Source: Ulva prolifera (lineage: Eukaryota > Chlorophyta > Ulvophyceae > Ulvales > Ulvaceae). Taken from it: a DNA stretch of 64,000 bases. Shown here piece after piece: positions 43,476 to 56,314 of this stretch. The notes below the pieces were generated by a model, which saw only the letters and a list, made by a program, of their open reading frames with translations, was not told where the DNA came from and did not search any database. Position 1 is the stretch's first letter. Each line of letters starts with the position of its first letter. The stretch spans positions 4,909,658 to 4,973,657 of the forward strand of contig CM041196.1 of the NCBI GenBank assembly GCA_023078555.1. Reading direction: 5' to 3'. The position numbers were made by a program, and so were the translations under genes.

Positions 43476-44291
43476 TCACACGGTGCGGCCACTCCGCTCC
43501 ATGAGCACCTGCAGCGGGCCGCGGGGCGACGGCAGCAGCACATCGAGGGCACCACGCGGCGGCCCGGGGGGTCGGCCGGGCGTCCTCATGTCTCCGGAGG
43601 AGCCGAGCCGCTCCGGCCTGAGGCGCTCTTCCCCGAGCGGGCTGGCGGCAGCGGCGCGCGGCGTGCGCCGCGGCCGTGGCGTGCGCGGCGTGTCCGGCGT
43701 CGGCGGCGTCGGCGGCGTGCCGACGCTGCTGGCGCAGCTGCGGGGCACCACGGGGGGCCGCGGTGGGCCGCGGGCGGCCTGCGCGAGGTCCGCAGCTTGC
43801 CGCGCGCCGCGCACCGCGGCCTTCGCGGCCTCCAGCGCCGCGTCCGCCGTGCCGGCGGCGCGGTGCAGCCCGAGCAGCACCTCCGCCGGTCCGCGCGGGG
43901 ACGGGAGGTACAGCCTTGCGCTATGACTGCCTGGCTCTGCTGCCTCGAAGTTTGACACCATGGCCTTGACCGGCAGCGGCAGTGGCAGGGACGTTGCACG
44001 GGCACGGGCGGATTCGGCCTTGGCCCGGGAAGGCCTGGTCGGCGTGCTCTGTTGCACCACTTGCGCTGGGAGTTGGTCCTTCATCTCATGCTGCTGGATC
44101 TGGGCTGCTGTGTGGGTGAGGACAGTGAGGAGCAGGAGGACTGCTGCGAGGCTGCTGGTGTGCAGCAGAACCATGGTTGCGATCGCCAGCCAGACCGGTG
44201 TGCAGCAGGCACAGTGCTCTGTTTGTCGAGGCGTGATCAGGAGCAGAGTCGCTGCTATAGTTCCATTGACCGCTGCTTCTGCCATCTGCAA
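43476..44291 (-). CDS. Ala/Pro-rich protein with an N-terminal membrane anchor (271 aa)
   Basis: A single open frame with no intron needed. Residues about 32-63 form a hydrophobic anchor (VWLAIATMVLLHTSSLAAVL, LLLTVLTHTAAQ). A Lys/Arg/Ser linker follows, then an Ala-rich helix (HRAAGTADAALEAAKAAVRG) and a Pro/Thr/Arg-rich tail. A short motif occurs twice: LYLPSPRGPAEVLL and LLPSPRGPLQVL. No family is recognised. Stop is at 43476. The antisense frames are also open because of GC-rich composition, but only this strand gives a sensible membrane segment. Confidence 0.45.
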   Translation of the reverse strand: MQMAEAAVNGTIAATLLLITPRQTEHCACCTPVWLAIATMVLLHTSSLAAVLLLLTVLTHTAAQIQQHEMKDQLPAQVVQQSTPTRPSRAKAESARARATSLPLPLPVKAMVSNFEAAEPGSHSARLYLPSPRGPAEVLLGLHRAAGTADAALEAAKAAVRGARQAADLAQAARGPPRPPVVPRSCASSVGTPPTPPTPDTPRTPRPRRTPRAAAASPLGEERLRPERLGSSGDMRTPGRPPGPPRGALDVLLPSPRGPLQVLMERSGRTV

Positions 44292-46627
44292 TCAAACAGG
44301 GACTGGTTGGTTTGCTGCATAGGTCAGCGTTCAGGGCGTCCCACAAAAAGAAAAATACCTCTGAGACTAGGGAAGCCTGCTTTTTGCTCGAATGTGCCGT
44401 CTCAGTGTCATGTCTTCTCTGACCCTGGCATCGCTGCTGAGGTGTATCGAAGCTCTCGTCGTCGAAATCCAGCAGCCTAGACATTTGCAATCTACTGCCG
44501 AGCGATGTATCATCACATGGAATATATTTCGGGGTGCCTTCGCTACGCTTTTCATAGCTACGGCGGGATCGGCCAGTTTCGTGCGCTGGAAGTGCCTTGG
44601 ACCGCTTCTCGGAAGCGCGCGAGTGCTGTCGCCTGTCCGCTTTAGACGTGGCCTACAGTCGTACCCAGGTACAAATACAGTATCAAGTATTGTGGACTGG
44701 TATCCTTCAGCGAGTTCAACGATCTGGATTACCAATCAGCTGGAAGCGATGGCATGACGCGACAACAACGAGCAACACAGTACCCACGCACCGCACACGT
44801 ACTCCCGCCTGGCGATCCTACAGCACGAGGAGTAGACAAACCAAACGACGACATTATTTTGCCGACATTCTCGTCAATCTTCCATTGGGAGGCTGCGCCG
44901 CGGACCGGGGGTCACCTCGATCATGATCGGACCGGGTCCCGGGCTGCTGTATGTTCCGGATGAGAATGTCTAGCGAGGTCACAGATGGCAACTTGAAGCG
45001 TACTTGTTCCTTTGGTAGACCGCGCCGAACTCTGACCGGATCTCTCAGGTCAAATATCAGCCGGGTACCAGGTGCTGCTAGACAGTGAGGGACTGACTGC
45101 ATGTGCATCAAGCATGGGCATCTGTCATCAAACGTGCACAGCTGATGCCAGAACTGGGAATAGCCGAGTATTACAACATGTTTCGTCAACCATGCCCTTC
45201 AAAAAGTCATGACAACAGTATCGACAAGAATCACATCACCCCCTGACACAGCGTCCGTGGGCAGGCTGGACACATGTCTCTCCAGATATTATTCAATCTA
45301 CAAGTACTTTTACTCTGCATCTTGCAGGTTCCAGTCCTGCCTACAGCAGCACACGGGCTGCGGCCTCCCGCTAGCAGAAAAGGACCGAAATGATCACCGT
45401 CACTTCGCCAGTGACCTGTGCACTGGGGAGGCTGAGCGGATCTCGCCAACTCTACCTACCTTAGTTGTCACTGCCACCGCCGCAGCACAGCGCCTGCATC
45501 AAAGCCCAGGTATGCAGGCCCATCTGCACCTCTGCCAAAAAAAAACTACCGCCAGAGGATCATACTACCCCCGACAAGCTGCGCAGCTCTACCCTTGCTA
45601 CTGTCAAAGTGCATAAACACCAGGCCCAACGCCTGCGTCTGCAGCCAGCCTCTGCAAGGCAACCACCTTCCCCAGAGGCATACCAGCCTCCGAAGTACCG
45701 TGATAGAGAACAGTTGATCAGCCCGGCTTGCCACACCATCATGCTGCCCATGCATGCAAGGGCCATCCCCATGAGCTGCTGTCTGTGTTGCCAGCCCTGT
45801 AGGTCACTCGCCCGGACGCGTCCCGTGTACACGGTCATCGCCCCCCCCCCCCCCCCCCCCCCCCCCCCGCCCTCCACTTGGCCTCAAAGATACAATTATG
45901 TTACTTAAGCCATGATTCTTGCTGTCACTACGCCACCTGCGCCGCGCCGGTCATTGATTGCGGGGGTCCTGCTGCATGCATCACTGGCATGCATCGACCC
46001 CCGCAGGCGCTCACGCATGTGGCCCCCATCCGTCATCGCGCATTCTCCTCTCAACATGCATCGAACAGCAGTCACAAACATGTGGGCATTCTTCTTCTCA
46101 TTTGCCGCCTGTGCGACCGATTCATCTGTCCCCGACATGGCATAGCCCCCCAGAACCCCACCCCAAAAGTCACTCTCAAAACGAACCAAAAATCCATCAG
46201 CTGAATGATCCCAGCCCACCCGGCCCCGCCACACAGCTCCTTAGTCCCACCCACGGCGTACCGCGGGACCAAGCAGCCCCTGCCCGCTCCGGCCGCACTG
46301 ACTGTGGCCGTCTAGCGCCCAGCCGGAGAATATCACATGCCGAACACACCTCACCGCTTTGTTGGGGTGACGACGTGTTGGAACTGCGCCAGTGGTCCAG
46401 ACTGGCCGCTGGCAGCAGCAGCCTCCGCCCGGGCACTGCGCCGCCTGCTGCGCCGCTTGGAGACCACCGGCGATCGCTGTGGCCCAGGGGACGAGCCCGA
46501 ATCGATCGGCAGCCCGGCACTCAAGCCGCTGCTCACTCGTGTCCCAGCCGGCGATGGCAACGCTGACTGCACACAGCACCTCCCTGTCATCACCACAGCA
46601 TGCAACACCCAGGCCTACTCCAGCCAG
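44292..46627. other. Intergenic, no confident gene
   Basis: Both strands are open over 44.37-45.19 kb. The minus strand (MTKHVVILGYSQFWHQL, LIFDLRDPVRVRRGLPKEQV) and the plus strand (CIITWNIFRGAFATLFI) both look partly protein-like, with no family match. A C28 run lies at 45841. The right end should hold the kinase 3' UTR. Confidence 0.35.
45841..45868 (+). repeat. Homopolymer C28
   Basis: Uninterrupted run of 28 cytosines. Confidence 0.9.
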
Positions 46628-49600
46628 TCATTCAGGGCGACATCCACTCGGTATAATACACACGGCAGAGGTGGGGCGCACATAGTCAGCATCTGCGACG
46701 CTCTCTGCAGCATGGAATACCGCCGAGAGAGCCCGATTGATGGAGCGGGATGGAACTGCGCTAACCTTGCCGCTCATCGACTCCACCATCCCGTGCGCCG
46801 GGCTGAGGGGCATGGAGGGGTTGCCACCGCCGGGTGTGGTGCTCACGGCCGCGCCGACCTCATGCACCGGAGCGTTGGGGATCGCCGACATCATCACAAA
46901 CGACGAGCTGCCCCCCTGAATCTGAGTGCTGTCGCCGTTGGGCATCGGCAACGAGCCGCTGCGCGAGCGCATGCGGCCGAGGCCGCCATATTGACTGCCC
47001 CAGACGCCAGGGTGCATGGCCGGCGTCAGCGGGCCGGTGAAAGCCGAACCGCACGGCGTGCCTGCCGGGGCGCATGCAGACGTGGTCCCAGTGCCGGACT
47101 GCTGCTGAATGAGGTCAAGGATGTTGTCGATTGTATCTGAGAGCGCGTTGGAGATGTCGCGGCGCAGCGGGGTGCCGCGATTGCGTGGCTCTCCGCCCGC
47201 GTGCCCCACAGAGTGGCCAGCCGTCAGACTGCTGCCGCTTGGCTGTACATGCATGCTGCCGCTTGCGCCGGGCGTGTTGGCATGCACGCCGGCGCTCACG
47301 CGGGCATGCCGCGGCAGCGGCGACGTCGCCGTCGGGCCCGTGCTTTGCAGGCTGCTGCCCTGACGCGCCAGCGGCGGCCGCGCGGGGATGCCGGACGTGA
47401 CTGGCGCGGGGGAGGTGGGGGTGTCTGCGGCGGTCGGGGTTGTGTGGCGGGAGCGGTGGCGGTGGCGACTACCCGCAAGCATATTCTCTTGCCCCCCGTC
47501 GGCTGCAATCGCGCCGGCCGTGCTCTGTGCGGGCGGCGTGCCGCGCTCCGACACGTCCACGTGCGGCGACCGCTGTGTCGGCGTCGCCGCACGGCTGCTG
47601 CGGTCGGCGCCGCGCGCCTTGGACCCGGCGGACGGCGGGAGCGGGCGCTGCGCGCGTGCGCGCGCCACAAGCTCGTCGACGCGGGGGGCACGGCGCACCG
47701 CGTCATTGAGCTCCGCGGCCGGCAGCGCGAGCTCCGAGAGGTCAATGCCGGCAGCTCGCCAGCGCTCGGCGTGCGTGTGGACCCAGGGGTGCGCGAGCGT
47801 GGCCATCGCGCAGGGGCGGTCGGCCGGGCGACGCGCCATCAGCGCGAGCACGAGTTCCCGCGCCGGCGCTGACAGGCGCCGGAACTGCTGCATCTTGACA
47901 CCGGGGTAGTCGGCCGTCTCGAGACGGTCGTACGAGAGCTTCGTGCAGATCGCCGAGGGGATGGGCTTGCAGCCGGTGAGCATCACGAACAGCAGCACGC
48001 CAAGCGAGTACATGTCCATTTGGGGAGTGTGCCTGTGGCCCCTGCAGCAGCACATCGGCTCGCATGTGAATCAGCATGAGGCGCTGCATGTGTTGGAATC
48101 TACAGTGCTGCAGCTCCACAACACCACAATTCCATGAGACTAGTGATCGAGCAAATCTTCGTGGGCCATGGCTATGTGTGAGCAACTGAAACCACAAAGT
48201 TGCTGCTAGTGTAGGTGCTGCAGTAGAAAGTGCATGTGTTCGGTCTGCAGTTGGACCTGTGGTACCGCAGATAAGTATGCTTCTGCATGACAAATTCTCA
48301 GGATACAGGTACCCTGCATGACCTAACCCGACATGCCCCACAAGAGGCAACCTTAGATCAACCCTGCAGATGGCTGTGCCACATACCAGTTCAGACCCCA
48401 GCAAAGCCCCAGATGAATCTGTGGTGAGTCAGCAGCAGCTTGTGGCACTGCCTGCTCTACCTTTCAGCCTGCTGGGCAGTGGGTCAGGGGGGCAGCCCCT
48501 CACTGTTTGGGGCTTGATTCATGAGAGATCTCGAGGGCGGAGTGCACACCTGATGGCCTCGGGCGACATGTACCCTGGCGACCCCATCAGGCCAGTCTCA
48601 TTCGGCTGCTCAACGTAGTTCAGCACCATGCCGAGGTCTATCAGCTTCACCGGCGGCGGGATGTGCGCATCGCGCTCCGGGTCCCAGTCGCACGCCAGCA
48701 TCACATTGTCCGGCTTGAGGTCCCGGTGGAGGTATCCGGAGTGATGCATATAGAGGATGCATGTGAGGATCTGGTGGAACGCCGCGGCAGCGTGGTGCTC
48801 GGCCAGGGGGCCCTTCTTCAGGCGGTCCAGCAGCATACCGCCGGTGAGGTGCTCGAGCGCAAGCACGAGGTGGCTTGGAGGGTCCTCATCCCTGAACATG
48901 CGCACACATTCTCACATCCCGCCAACCGACGGCTCCCCTGATGCCGTGGCGCGCATCACGATCAACAGGCAGGGGGTTCAAAGTAGCAGCTGAGCACTGA
49001 GGGGTGATATACAGGGCGTCAAGCTCCAACAAATCATAGCACCTGGTACACACTGTTGCTTCAAGCATTGCCAAACGCATCTAGCCTAACGAGCTATCAG
49101 CTTCGCGTTGACTATCGCCGAACCTCACGGTGCTATTCGCCGCAACTGTGTATGCGATCATGCGCCATCAAGGTGCCGGATGGCCATTTCATACGTGCTG
49201 AAATCTGTGATACACCTGCTGACGTCCCGCAGCAGGGCAGAGGGCCGTGTGAGGCGGCGGAGGCGCACGGTTGGCCGAGGGGGGGTGCGGAGCCCCAGCA
49301 GGCGTAGCACTGCACGAAGCCGGGGAAGCGGAAGCGCTGCAGCGCGAGGCCCTCCGAGCGCAGGATGGGCTTGTAGTCGTCCCGGATCTTGCAGCCGGCG
49401 CCGAGGTTGACGACCTTGATCACGCACGCCCGCGGCAGGTCCCGCCGTAACGTGCCCATCGCTGATGCCAGGTACACCTGCACTGGGCCGTGGCTGATGC
49501 TGTGGAGGAGCGATTCCTGACACTGGTGCCGGCAGGAGGGGCCAACAGATAGGCCGTGAAGTCCAGGCAGAGGTGTGGTGAACTCATGCATGTATGTGCG

Positions 49601-50765
49601 CAGGTGCCACACTGGTATGTGTCACGCTGTCACCATTGGACCAGGATGGAGCAGCTGCCCACGCAGTAGCACAGGATCTGTAGTACAAAATCGTGCAGAA
49701 CCGGCTGGCTAAGAATACGAGTCTGCTTCAGGCCAACCTCTAGCAACCAGTCCGCTGCACTGCAGGTGCACCTCTGCCCACCTCTCATGCATTGAAGGGA
49801 CACCAATGACCGCATGCATGATTACCTAATCATATCAACACCAGCATTGGCAGCTCCTGCTGGGAACGAACTGCACCTTGGAGAAGGCCCCAGAGCCGAG
49901 GGGGTCTGTCAGTCGCCACAGTGAAAACACGGCGTGGTCCAGTGGCAGGCCGAGCTCCCCTGCGAGGGCCACGTGCTTCGCCTCCACCGCCACTGCGCTA
50001 CCTTGTTCCGGCTCGGGGGCTGCCTCTGGAGCGATCGCCTGCAGTGCACATGCACAGCATGGTCACAAGCGGCACCCATAACAGGAATGTACACGCTATG
50101 CTATTGGCACTGCTGCAGAGCCCTGGCATGGCTGCGGAACCTCATGCATTGCATTTGAAACCGCGAGAATAACACCATAGGACATGCGGTCGGGGCTGTC
50201 CGCTGCGATTGAAGCTGGGATGCGGCAGAAGGTGAGGAACGGCAGAGCGCACCACGGGCAGCGGCGGGGATCCGGAGTCGCTGGTTTCGCTGCACTGCGT
50301 GCGCAGCTTCGATGCGCCGTGGTCAGCAGGCAGGCCAGGGTTGCTGCGGCTGCGGGCGTGCAGCGTCACGGGTGGCGTCACAGCCATGTTGCCTCCAGAC
50401 GGCTGCTGCTGCACCGCATTCGCCTTTGCAATCGGCATCTTGACTGTCTGGTGGCGGCATGTGGCCTCGGCCGAGGAGACGACGATTGTGTCAGGGGATG
50501 GTGTGCACGCCTCGGTGCGGAGAGTAAAGTGCTTTGGGAAGGACGGAGAAGGGGTCTCCTGCTTGGAGGCAGGGCAGGGGGAGGGTGGCGGGGAGGGCTG
50601 GGCATTGGCGCCGAGAGGCAAGGCGTCCGCGGGCTGTGCACTTGCGGGGTTGACCTTGCCTGCAGGCGTGCCTGGCTGGCCAGAGCCAGCCTGAACATGT
50701 ACCCGCCACACTCCCCTTGTATCTGCCTCTGCGCAGCCCTTGGTCACAGCCACTTGAGACACCAC
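46628..50765 (-). CDS. CAMK-like serine/threonine protein kinase with long disordered tails
   Basis: A disordered Ser/Pro N-terminus (exon ending about 50184) leads into exon 50038-49877 with the glycine loop DPLGSGAFSKV. Exon 49477-49316 carries the catalytic lysine (RACVIKVVN) and the C-helix Glu (LRSEGLALQRF). The exon starting about 48905/48891 and ending 48550 has HLVLALEHLTGG, the catalytic loop YLHRDLKPDNVML, LIDLG (DLG in place of the usual DFG) and the activation-segment end GSPGYMSPEAI. Exon 48032-46628 finishes the C-lobe (MDMYSLGVLLFVMLTG, RPADRPCAMATLAHPWV) and adds about 370 disordered Ser/Thr/Pro/Gly residues. Key catalytic residues are present, so an active kinase is expected. 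There are no EF hands. The N-lobe to C-lobe join near 49316/48891 and the true start (possibly as far as 51137) are unsettled. Confidence 0.82.
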
Positions 50766-53039
50766 ATCCTCTGGGTCATGACTTTCTGCAGACGCACGGG
50801 CTCAGGCGGATGGTGCGTGAGGTTGTGGGTGAGAGGGACAGATGGCGATGCTGTCGACTGGCGCACCTGACTTTTCGTTGCCAGAGCTCATCCGTAAAGA
50901 GCTGGGCTTCAGGAGATCGCTGACATCATGGTGGCTGTCATGTCCGCTGGGCGGGCTCTTGGCCAGTGAAGACTTTTCCCTGCATGCAGAATGCCTCAGG
51001 TCATGTGCAGGACAGACAGCGGAACCCATATGTACGTGCCTGTATGCGGTCAGACTCCACGAGGCAATGTCCGATGCCAGGCAGTACGTCTCAGCTGCAG
51101 GAGCGGGTTGCACAGGAACAGGCAGTTGTGTACACACATCCTGGTCGGGAGTGGCTGCTTCTCGGTCCCCTGGACATCAGATGACCGTGGAGGCTTCAGG
51201 CACTTGATGAGCTTGTACATCGCGTCTTGTGTCTTAAAACACAGTGGCCCGGAGCACAGACAACAGACTGCGCTGGCTGCACAGCTTCACAGTGACCTGC
51301 ATGCACTGAGCCCGGTCAATACCCGCGACGCACCGCGCCAAGCAGGCGCATCGGGACTCTTTGGAGAGCATGGAAACAAGAATGTGTGCAGTGGGCATGC
51401 AGAGGAGTAGGTGCGCAAACAAATGTACATATACGCCGGGCGGGTACCAGCAGCTAGCGTACCAGCGCAACAGTACGCTGCCCAGGAGCGACTGCAGTTG
51501 CACCGTCAATCGAACCGGCCAGTGACAAACAACATGCTGTCTGTGATGTGTTTCAGGCTGAGAGACGTCAGCCTCGTTGAGTCGGATTGCCGCTGCCTCG
51601 ATTATCCAAATCGCTGCCCTCAACCGGCAGCGCGCTATAGCGCGCTACATACGTAACCGATCCGGGCCGGCAACAACTTCCTCAAGCTGCACTTCACACC
51701 CGCTACACCAGATCAAGAGATGACGACTGTGCTTGCAACAATCAGCTAGTATATGCATATGAAGACAAAGCAGTGGAATCGCCCAGGCGTCAGACGTATG
51801 TGGACCAGTGCATGCATATATATTAGCACAAATCCGGAGACGTGCATATGAGACATGCAAATATACGATGGCAAAACAGGGAGACGCTGGGAAAGGTTTC
51901 AGGGCATATATATCTACAATTAATGTTCACAAAAGAAGTGCTGGTACTGCTATGACGGGCTCGAACTGCCCGACGATCCGACGGCACACCAGGAACAAAC
52001 TTGCGTGAGCTGAAACGAGCGATTCCCACAACAATCGAGAGGTGAGCTGCAGAAACCGCATTCGTAGTGCGCAGTGTTGCAGGTATCGATGTGTTAATGA
52101 AGCGTGAGGGTTACCGTTTAGTGTGAGGGAAGACAAAGTCTCGTTAACGTTCAGTTCAAGTTCATTGTCAGAACCACACTTGAAGGCGTGCCCTGGCGCA
52201 GTGGCAGCATGACGAGCGTGAGCACAGACAGAGTAAAGCTTAGATAACGTATACATGCTGACCTGGAGCACCTCCGTCAAAGTTCGCGTGAAGCGGGGTT
52301 GCGCGGTCAAGCCGGGAACATCCGAAGCGAGCTTGCCAGCGTCTCGCACGGAGCTCATGACCATAAAACCAAGAATTGATACTCATCAAATGTGTATATA
52401 CAGCTATCTGTGCTCTGACACCTTGATATCGGATGTCTGTATGCTGTTGGCGCACCTGCGAAGATCCTAAACTCTTGGACGCACAAACAACTTCTGTCCG
52501 CACCCGCTGTGCGCACCGCTGATGTAGACCTGTCCCGCCAGAAGTCCACAGATGAGTATCCTGGCAACTGACTATGATTGTTCTGCTAGAGATGGAAGCC
52601 CTGCAGCTGAACTCGTCGCCATCAGGGCTTGGTTCAGCATAACAACTGTGCACGTATCAACGGAAGACCTGACAGCAACAATTCTGCAAAGCGGAGCGCA
52701 TGAGCTTAGACTGCTTCGTACAGCAGCATCATATAGCACGCACATCAGTTCAGTGAGTTCGGCCCATCGGAAGGCCCAGGAGGTGGCATGATCGCTTTGC
52801 GCATGCATGGGAAGTTGGTTCGGCTTCGACGACATCTGCGATAGAGGCTGGGTGGGGTGGTGAGTCGGCAGCACATGATGTTGGCGTAATGAGCCATCCC
52901 GACGCAATACGTCTGTGGCACCACTCGGATGGACAAAGCATTGTTGGCAACTTGATGCCTGCAGTCGTTCTAGCCACGCGCAAGTGAATTTGCTGTACCC
53001 TGCTTTCCTGCTGGTCGAGGCCGGTGTGCCAACTGAAGC
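50766..53039. other. Kinase upstream and intergenic DNA
   Basis: A minus-strand stretch at about 50970-50802 (HDVSDLLKPSSLRMSSGNEK) could be an extra 5' exon of the kinase. From 51.2 to 53.0 kb I see no supported gene, only short mutually overlapping ORFs. Confidence 0.35.
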
Positions 53040-54407
53040 ATGGCGTTGCCCATGAACATTGATGATGAGCTAGACGAAGAGCGAAATTTGCTTCGGCACG
53101 TAGGAAAAGCTCGTGAAATACCCGATGCCTTCGAAAATAGTCCGCAGGCGTACCTTGAGGCGACACACCATCCATACGCTCCTTTCACTGGCGACACCGT
53201 CCACTGGAACAGCTGGGTGTATGATGATGCTACCACGTGTGTTTTGCCTCTCCTCAACAGTGAAATCATTCGCAATTGATGTGTCGGCTTGCGCATTTAT
53301 TCCGAAGCAGAACTTCCTCACAAAAGGATATGATGCCGATGCTTGCAATACAATTATCTACTGTGTGGTAGTTGGAGTGCTATGAGTGGTAAAGCATAGC
53401 TTGTGCTTGCTGTGTATGCTTGTACGAATTGATCACATGAACCTTCCTGCAGGCCGCACCGCTTTTTTATTCATCGCATGTACATCCGTGCCCCCTCACG
53501 ACCTTTTGTTGCTCTTATAGGTTTGAAGGCCTCACACGCGATGCAGTCCCGCATGGCAAAGGGGCCATGACTTTTGGGAAGCAAGGCAAAGGTGCAGGCA
53601 TAACAGGCACCAAACCGGGTGATCGTTATGAAGGAGAGTTTCATGGAGGCTTCGCACACGGCGTGGGTATGTTTACATCGGCCGAGGGGGTGATTTTCAA
53701 GGGAGAATTTTCAGCCGGTCTTCGCGATGGTTGTGGCGCTGAGTATGACCTGGGCCCTTGGAGGCAAAAGATCAAAGACGGCATGGACCCGTCCAAAGCA
53801 TGGAGAGAAGCGCGAGAAGAAGTGCAGCAGAACATTGTGACAGGCACATGGAACAATGATGTTTTCACATCTGCCGCGTCAGACATTGGTTCTGGCTGCT
53901 CTCTTGGTGAGATCAAGAAAACCATGTACGAGGTCGACTCAGTGGTTGCCCGTTCTCGTATGTTTCAATTCAAGCCAGCCGGTGATGTGCGCCCCTTACA
54001 TCTCAGCTGCTTTGTGATACTCACTTGTTGCCGCTTGTGGTGTGAGCATGCACTATGTGCTAATGAGTGAACGGCATTTGCAGGCTAACTTTTACAAGTG
54101 CCATGTCAACAGTGCGCCGGTGAAGCCAATGCAGCATCCACTGCACTACCCACATGGGACGCTTTTTATGGCTCCGGGCCCCGCCGGCCAGACTGCAGCA
54201 CTGCCTGCAGACAAAGGTCTCCGTCGCCTCATGCTGCGTGAATGGCACAACTACAATGTGATCTTCAGTTCTTACAACTTTGATTACAAGCCTGCCAGTG
54301 ACAGCCTGATGGCAAAGGCCATGCGATGGTGGGACAAACAGCAGGCTCTAAGAAAACGTGAGGAAGCGCTTGAAGCCAAGATCGCTGACCAACAGATGCG
54401 AAGGTGA
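53040..54407 (+). CDS. MORN-repeat protein, TIC100-like (328 aa, three exons)
   Basis: Exons 53040-53236, 53521-53986 and 54084-54407 keep phase and end at TGA. Exon 1 reads FENSPQAYLEATHHPYAPF and DTVHWNSWVYDD. Exon 2 has three MORN-type repeats (FEGLTRDAVPHGKGAMTF; YEGEFHGGFAHGVGMF; FKGEFSAGLRDGCGAEYD). A conserved segment follows: SVVARSRMFQFKPAGD, then HYPHGTLFMAPGP and LMLREWHNYNVIF ... AMRWWDKQ. The order (MORN repeats, A(K/R)(S/A)RMF..KP.G, ..MAPG, an EW/WW region) resembles plant TIC100, a subunit of the 1-MDa inner-envelope protein translocon. I judge this from memory of the family, not an alignment. It is much shorter than land-plant TIC100; a GTGATT donor at the stop would allow a longer form. 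No transit peptide is obvious. Confidence 0.6.
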
Positions 54408-56314
54408 TTCCCGAGATATGCTTGAATTTAACGTCTGTGCAATCCGCTTTGTGTACGTGGCAAGTCTGGACTGGGCGTGACTGCACCATGCTGGTGGTGA
54501 GCTCAGCCACAGCGAGCATATCGACAGCCATGCCAAATCGTACTGCAGGGTCACTGGCGCTGGTTCTGATGTTGGCGACAAGTCGAGCAAAAAGTCAGAC
54601 ACCAGACCCACAGGTGGAAATGGAAGGACCTCCGGGGTAGATGAGTCAGACTTGCTCGCTAGCACAGCATTGATGGCACCTGCCAATCGGTCAGGTAGCC
54701 CGCAGCTAGGCAATGCATTCGGATCGATGAGTTTTGCGCTCAGGTCGGCACGGCCCGGCCGGCGTCTTCAACAGCTGCGCGATGCAGTGATAGCGAGAGC
54801 GCCGAGAATGCCATGGGACAAGACCGGGTAGTGCTGTAAATATCATGTGTATATTCTGGATATAACGATCCGTTTGTCGCGGTGGACAGCTCGATACGAC
54901 CCAGTAATTCCGACATCCACAGCAGAGCACCTCACGCCACGCACTGCATGCACCTGTGTTCAAGTATTGCGCAAGGCCTACAGCATTTCGTGCCGTGATG
55001 CTTAAAGCAAGGCCTCACGTTCTGCTCGATACAAGGTCCTTTGTAGGTCGTCATATAGACGCTATGCTGGTCGGACGCTGTACGTTGTTGATGTCTTGAG
55101 TGTATCGAGTAATGGTCGTCATCGCCCCCACAGAGGACTCAAAATTTATGCCGGCTGCATCTAAAGGCCCTATGTGCGTACTTCCTCTGCTTCGTGGTGG
55201 CTGCATAAACTTGTTCCTCACAACGAACGCTGGCTTTCAAATCCTCAGCCCGCCAGCACTTGCGTGTGTTGTACCTTCCCGGAGTCGGCTCTCTTTGTCG
55301 TTTTTGTCTTCTTATTCGCTGTGACCCTTCTTGGCCACGCGTTTCCATCTATGCGTACTGCGCCATTTTATAGCTGCCTTCCCGTACTGCGTCCGGCACC
55401 ACATCGGTTTTCCGTAGTGGCATCTGGCTTGCATGTCACGCGTGAGTGACTATATGTTGAGTCTACGTGTACCCTCTTTCGCTGCTTTGCGGGCGCTTCA
55501 CGGGGCGCAGTCGCTTACCTGGGACATGCAATCCTAGGCATATCAACTCCCAAATGCAGTCGCCACAGAACGAGAATACGTCACAACGTGACGAAAAATC
55601 TCGCAGATTACAATTGTGATTTCGATGCTCATGACAAGCCGCATTGCTTACCTTGCGGCATGGCGCCATGTAACTGGTCGTGTCAGATAGTGCTCGCCAG
55701 CACGGCCATGCTGTTGCAGAGGGTAGCAGTCTCCCAATGTCGTGTATTATGTCTACATGTTGTTACACCTTTCTGCGTTGCCGAACATCCCTGTGCTAAG
55801 CCTTTTGGGTGTGCAGCGCAGACCCACCCTCGTTGCTTTCGTAGATCACGTGTCGACGTTCGCCAGCAGAGCCTTTGGATGCAGTGTTTCCCCGTTCCAT
55901 TTGCACAGCACAAGCTCCCACTGCAAGTGGGATGTCTCTTCACAGGTTGTATCATGCTTCTCCAGCATCTCCGCAGACATCCGGCCCGGCTCAGTTGTAC
56001 TGTCCTAAGGGGCGGCGGAATCACTTGCTCGTCTGCGCTTCCGGAGGAAAGTTTGTGTAATTCAGTGTCAAAGCTACGAGACGCACGCTGTGCTCGTGGT
56101 AACTTTGCTTGATTCCGTTCCAGCTCAGGCTATTGCTGCACGCACGATTCGGCTTACAGCCACCGTGCGCTTAGACGGAAGAGATCATCGTCACAGACAC
56201 CCAAACATACTTTGTTACAATGTACTTGAACATTTGCTGTGAAAATCCATTCAGCATAGTTCAATCGATGCCACGTGTGTTGCCGGAATGCGTGATGATG
56301 TCTGACCGTGTTCA
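54408..56314. other. Between the MORN gene and the KEN gene; weak exon candidates
   Basis: No recognised domain. A plus-strand stretch at about 55765-56060 (LSALPNIPVLSLLGVQRRPT, LVAFVDHVSTFASRAF, then NHLLVCASGGKF after a CACAG acceptor) could be 5' exons of the downstream KEN-domain gene. This is unproven. Confidence 0.3.

Noticed and set aside
46337-47872. Plus-strand ORFs opposite the kinase tail
   Set aside because: Shadows of the minus-strand disordered tail, which continues in frame from the kinase C-lobe.
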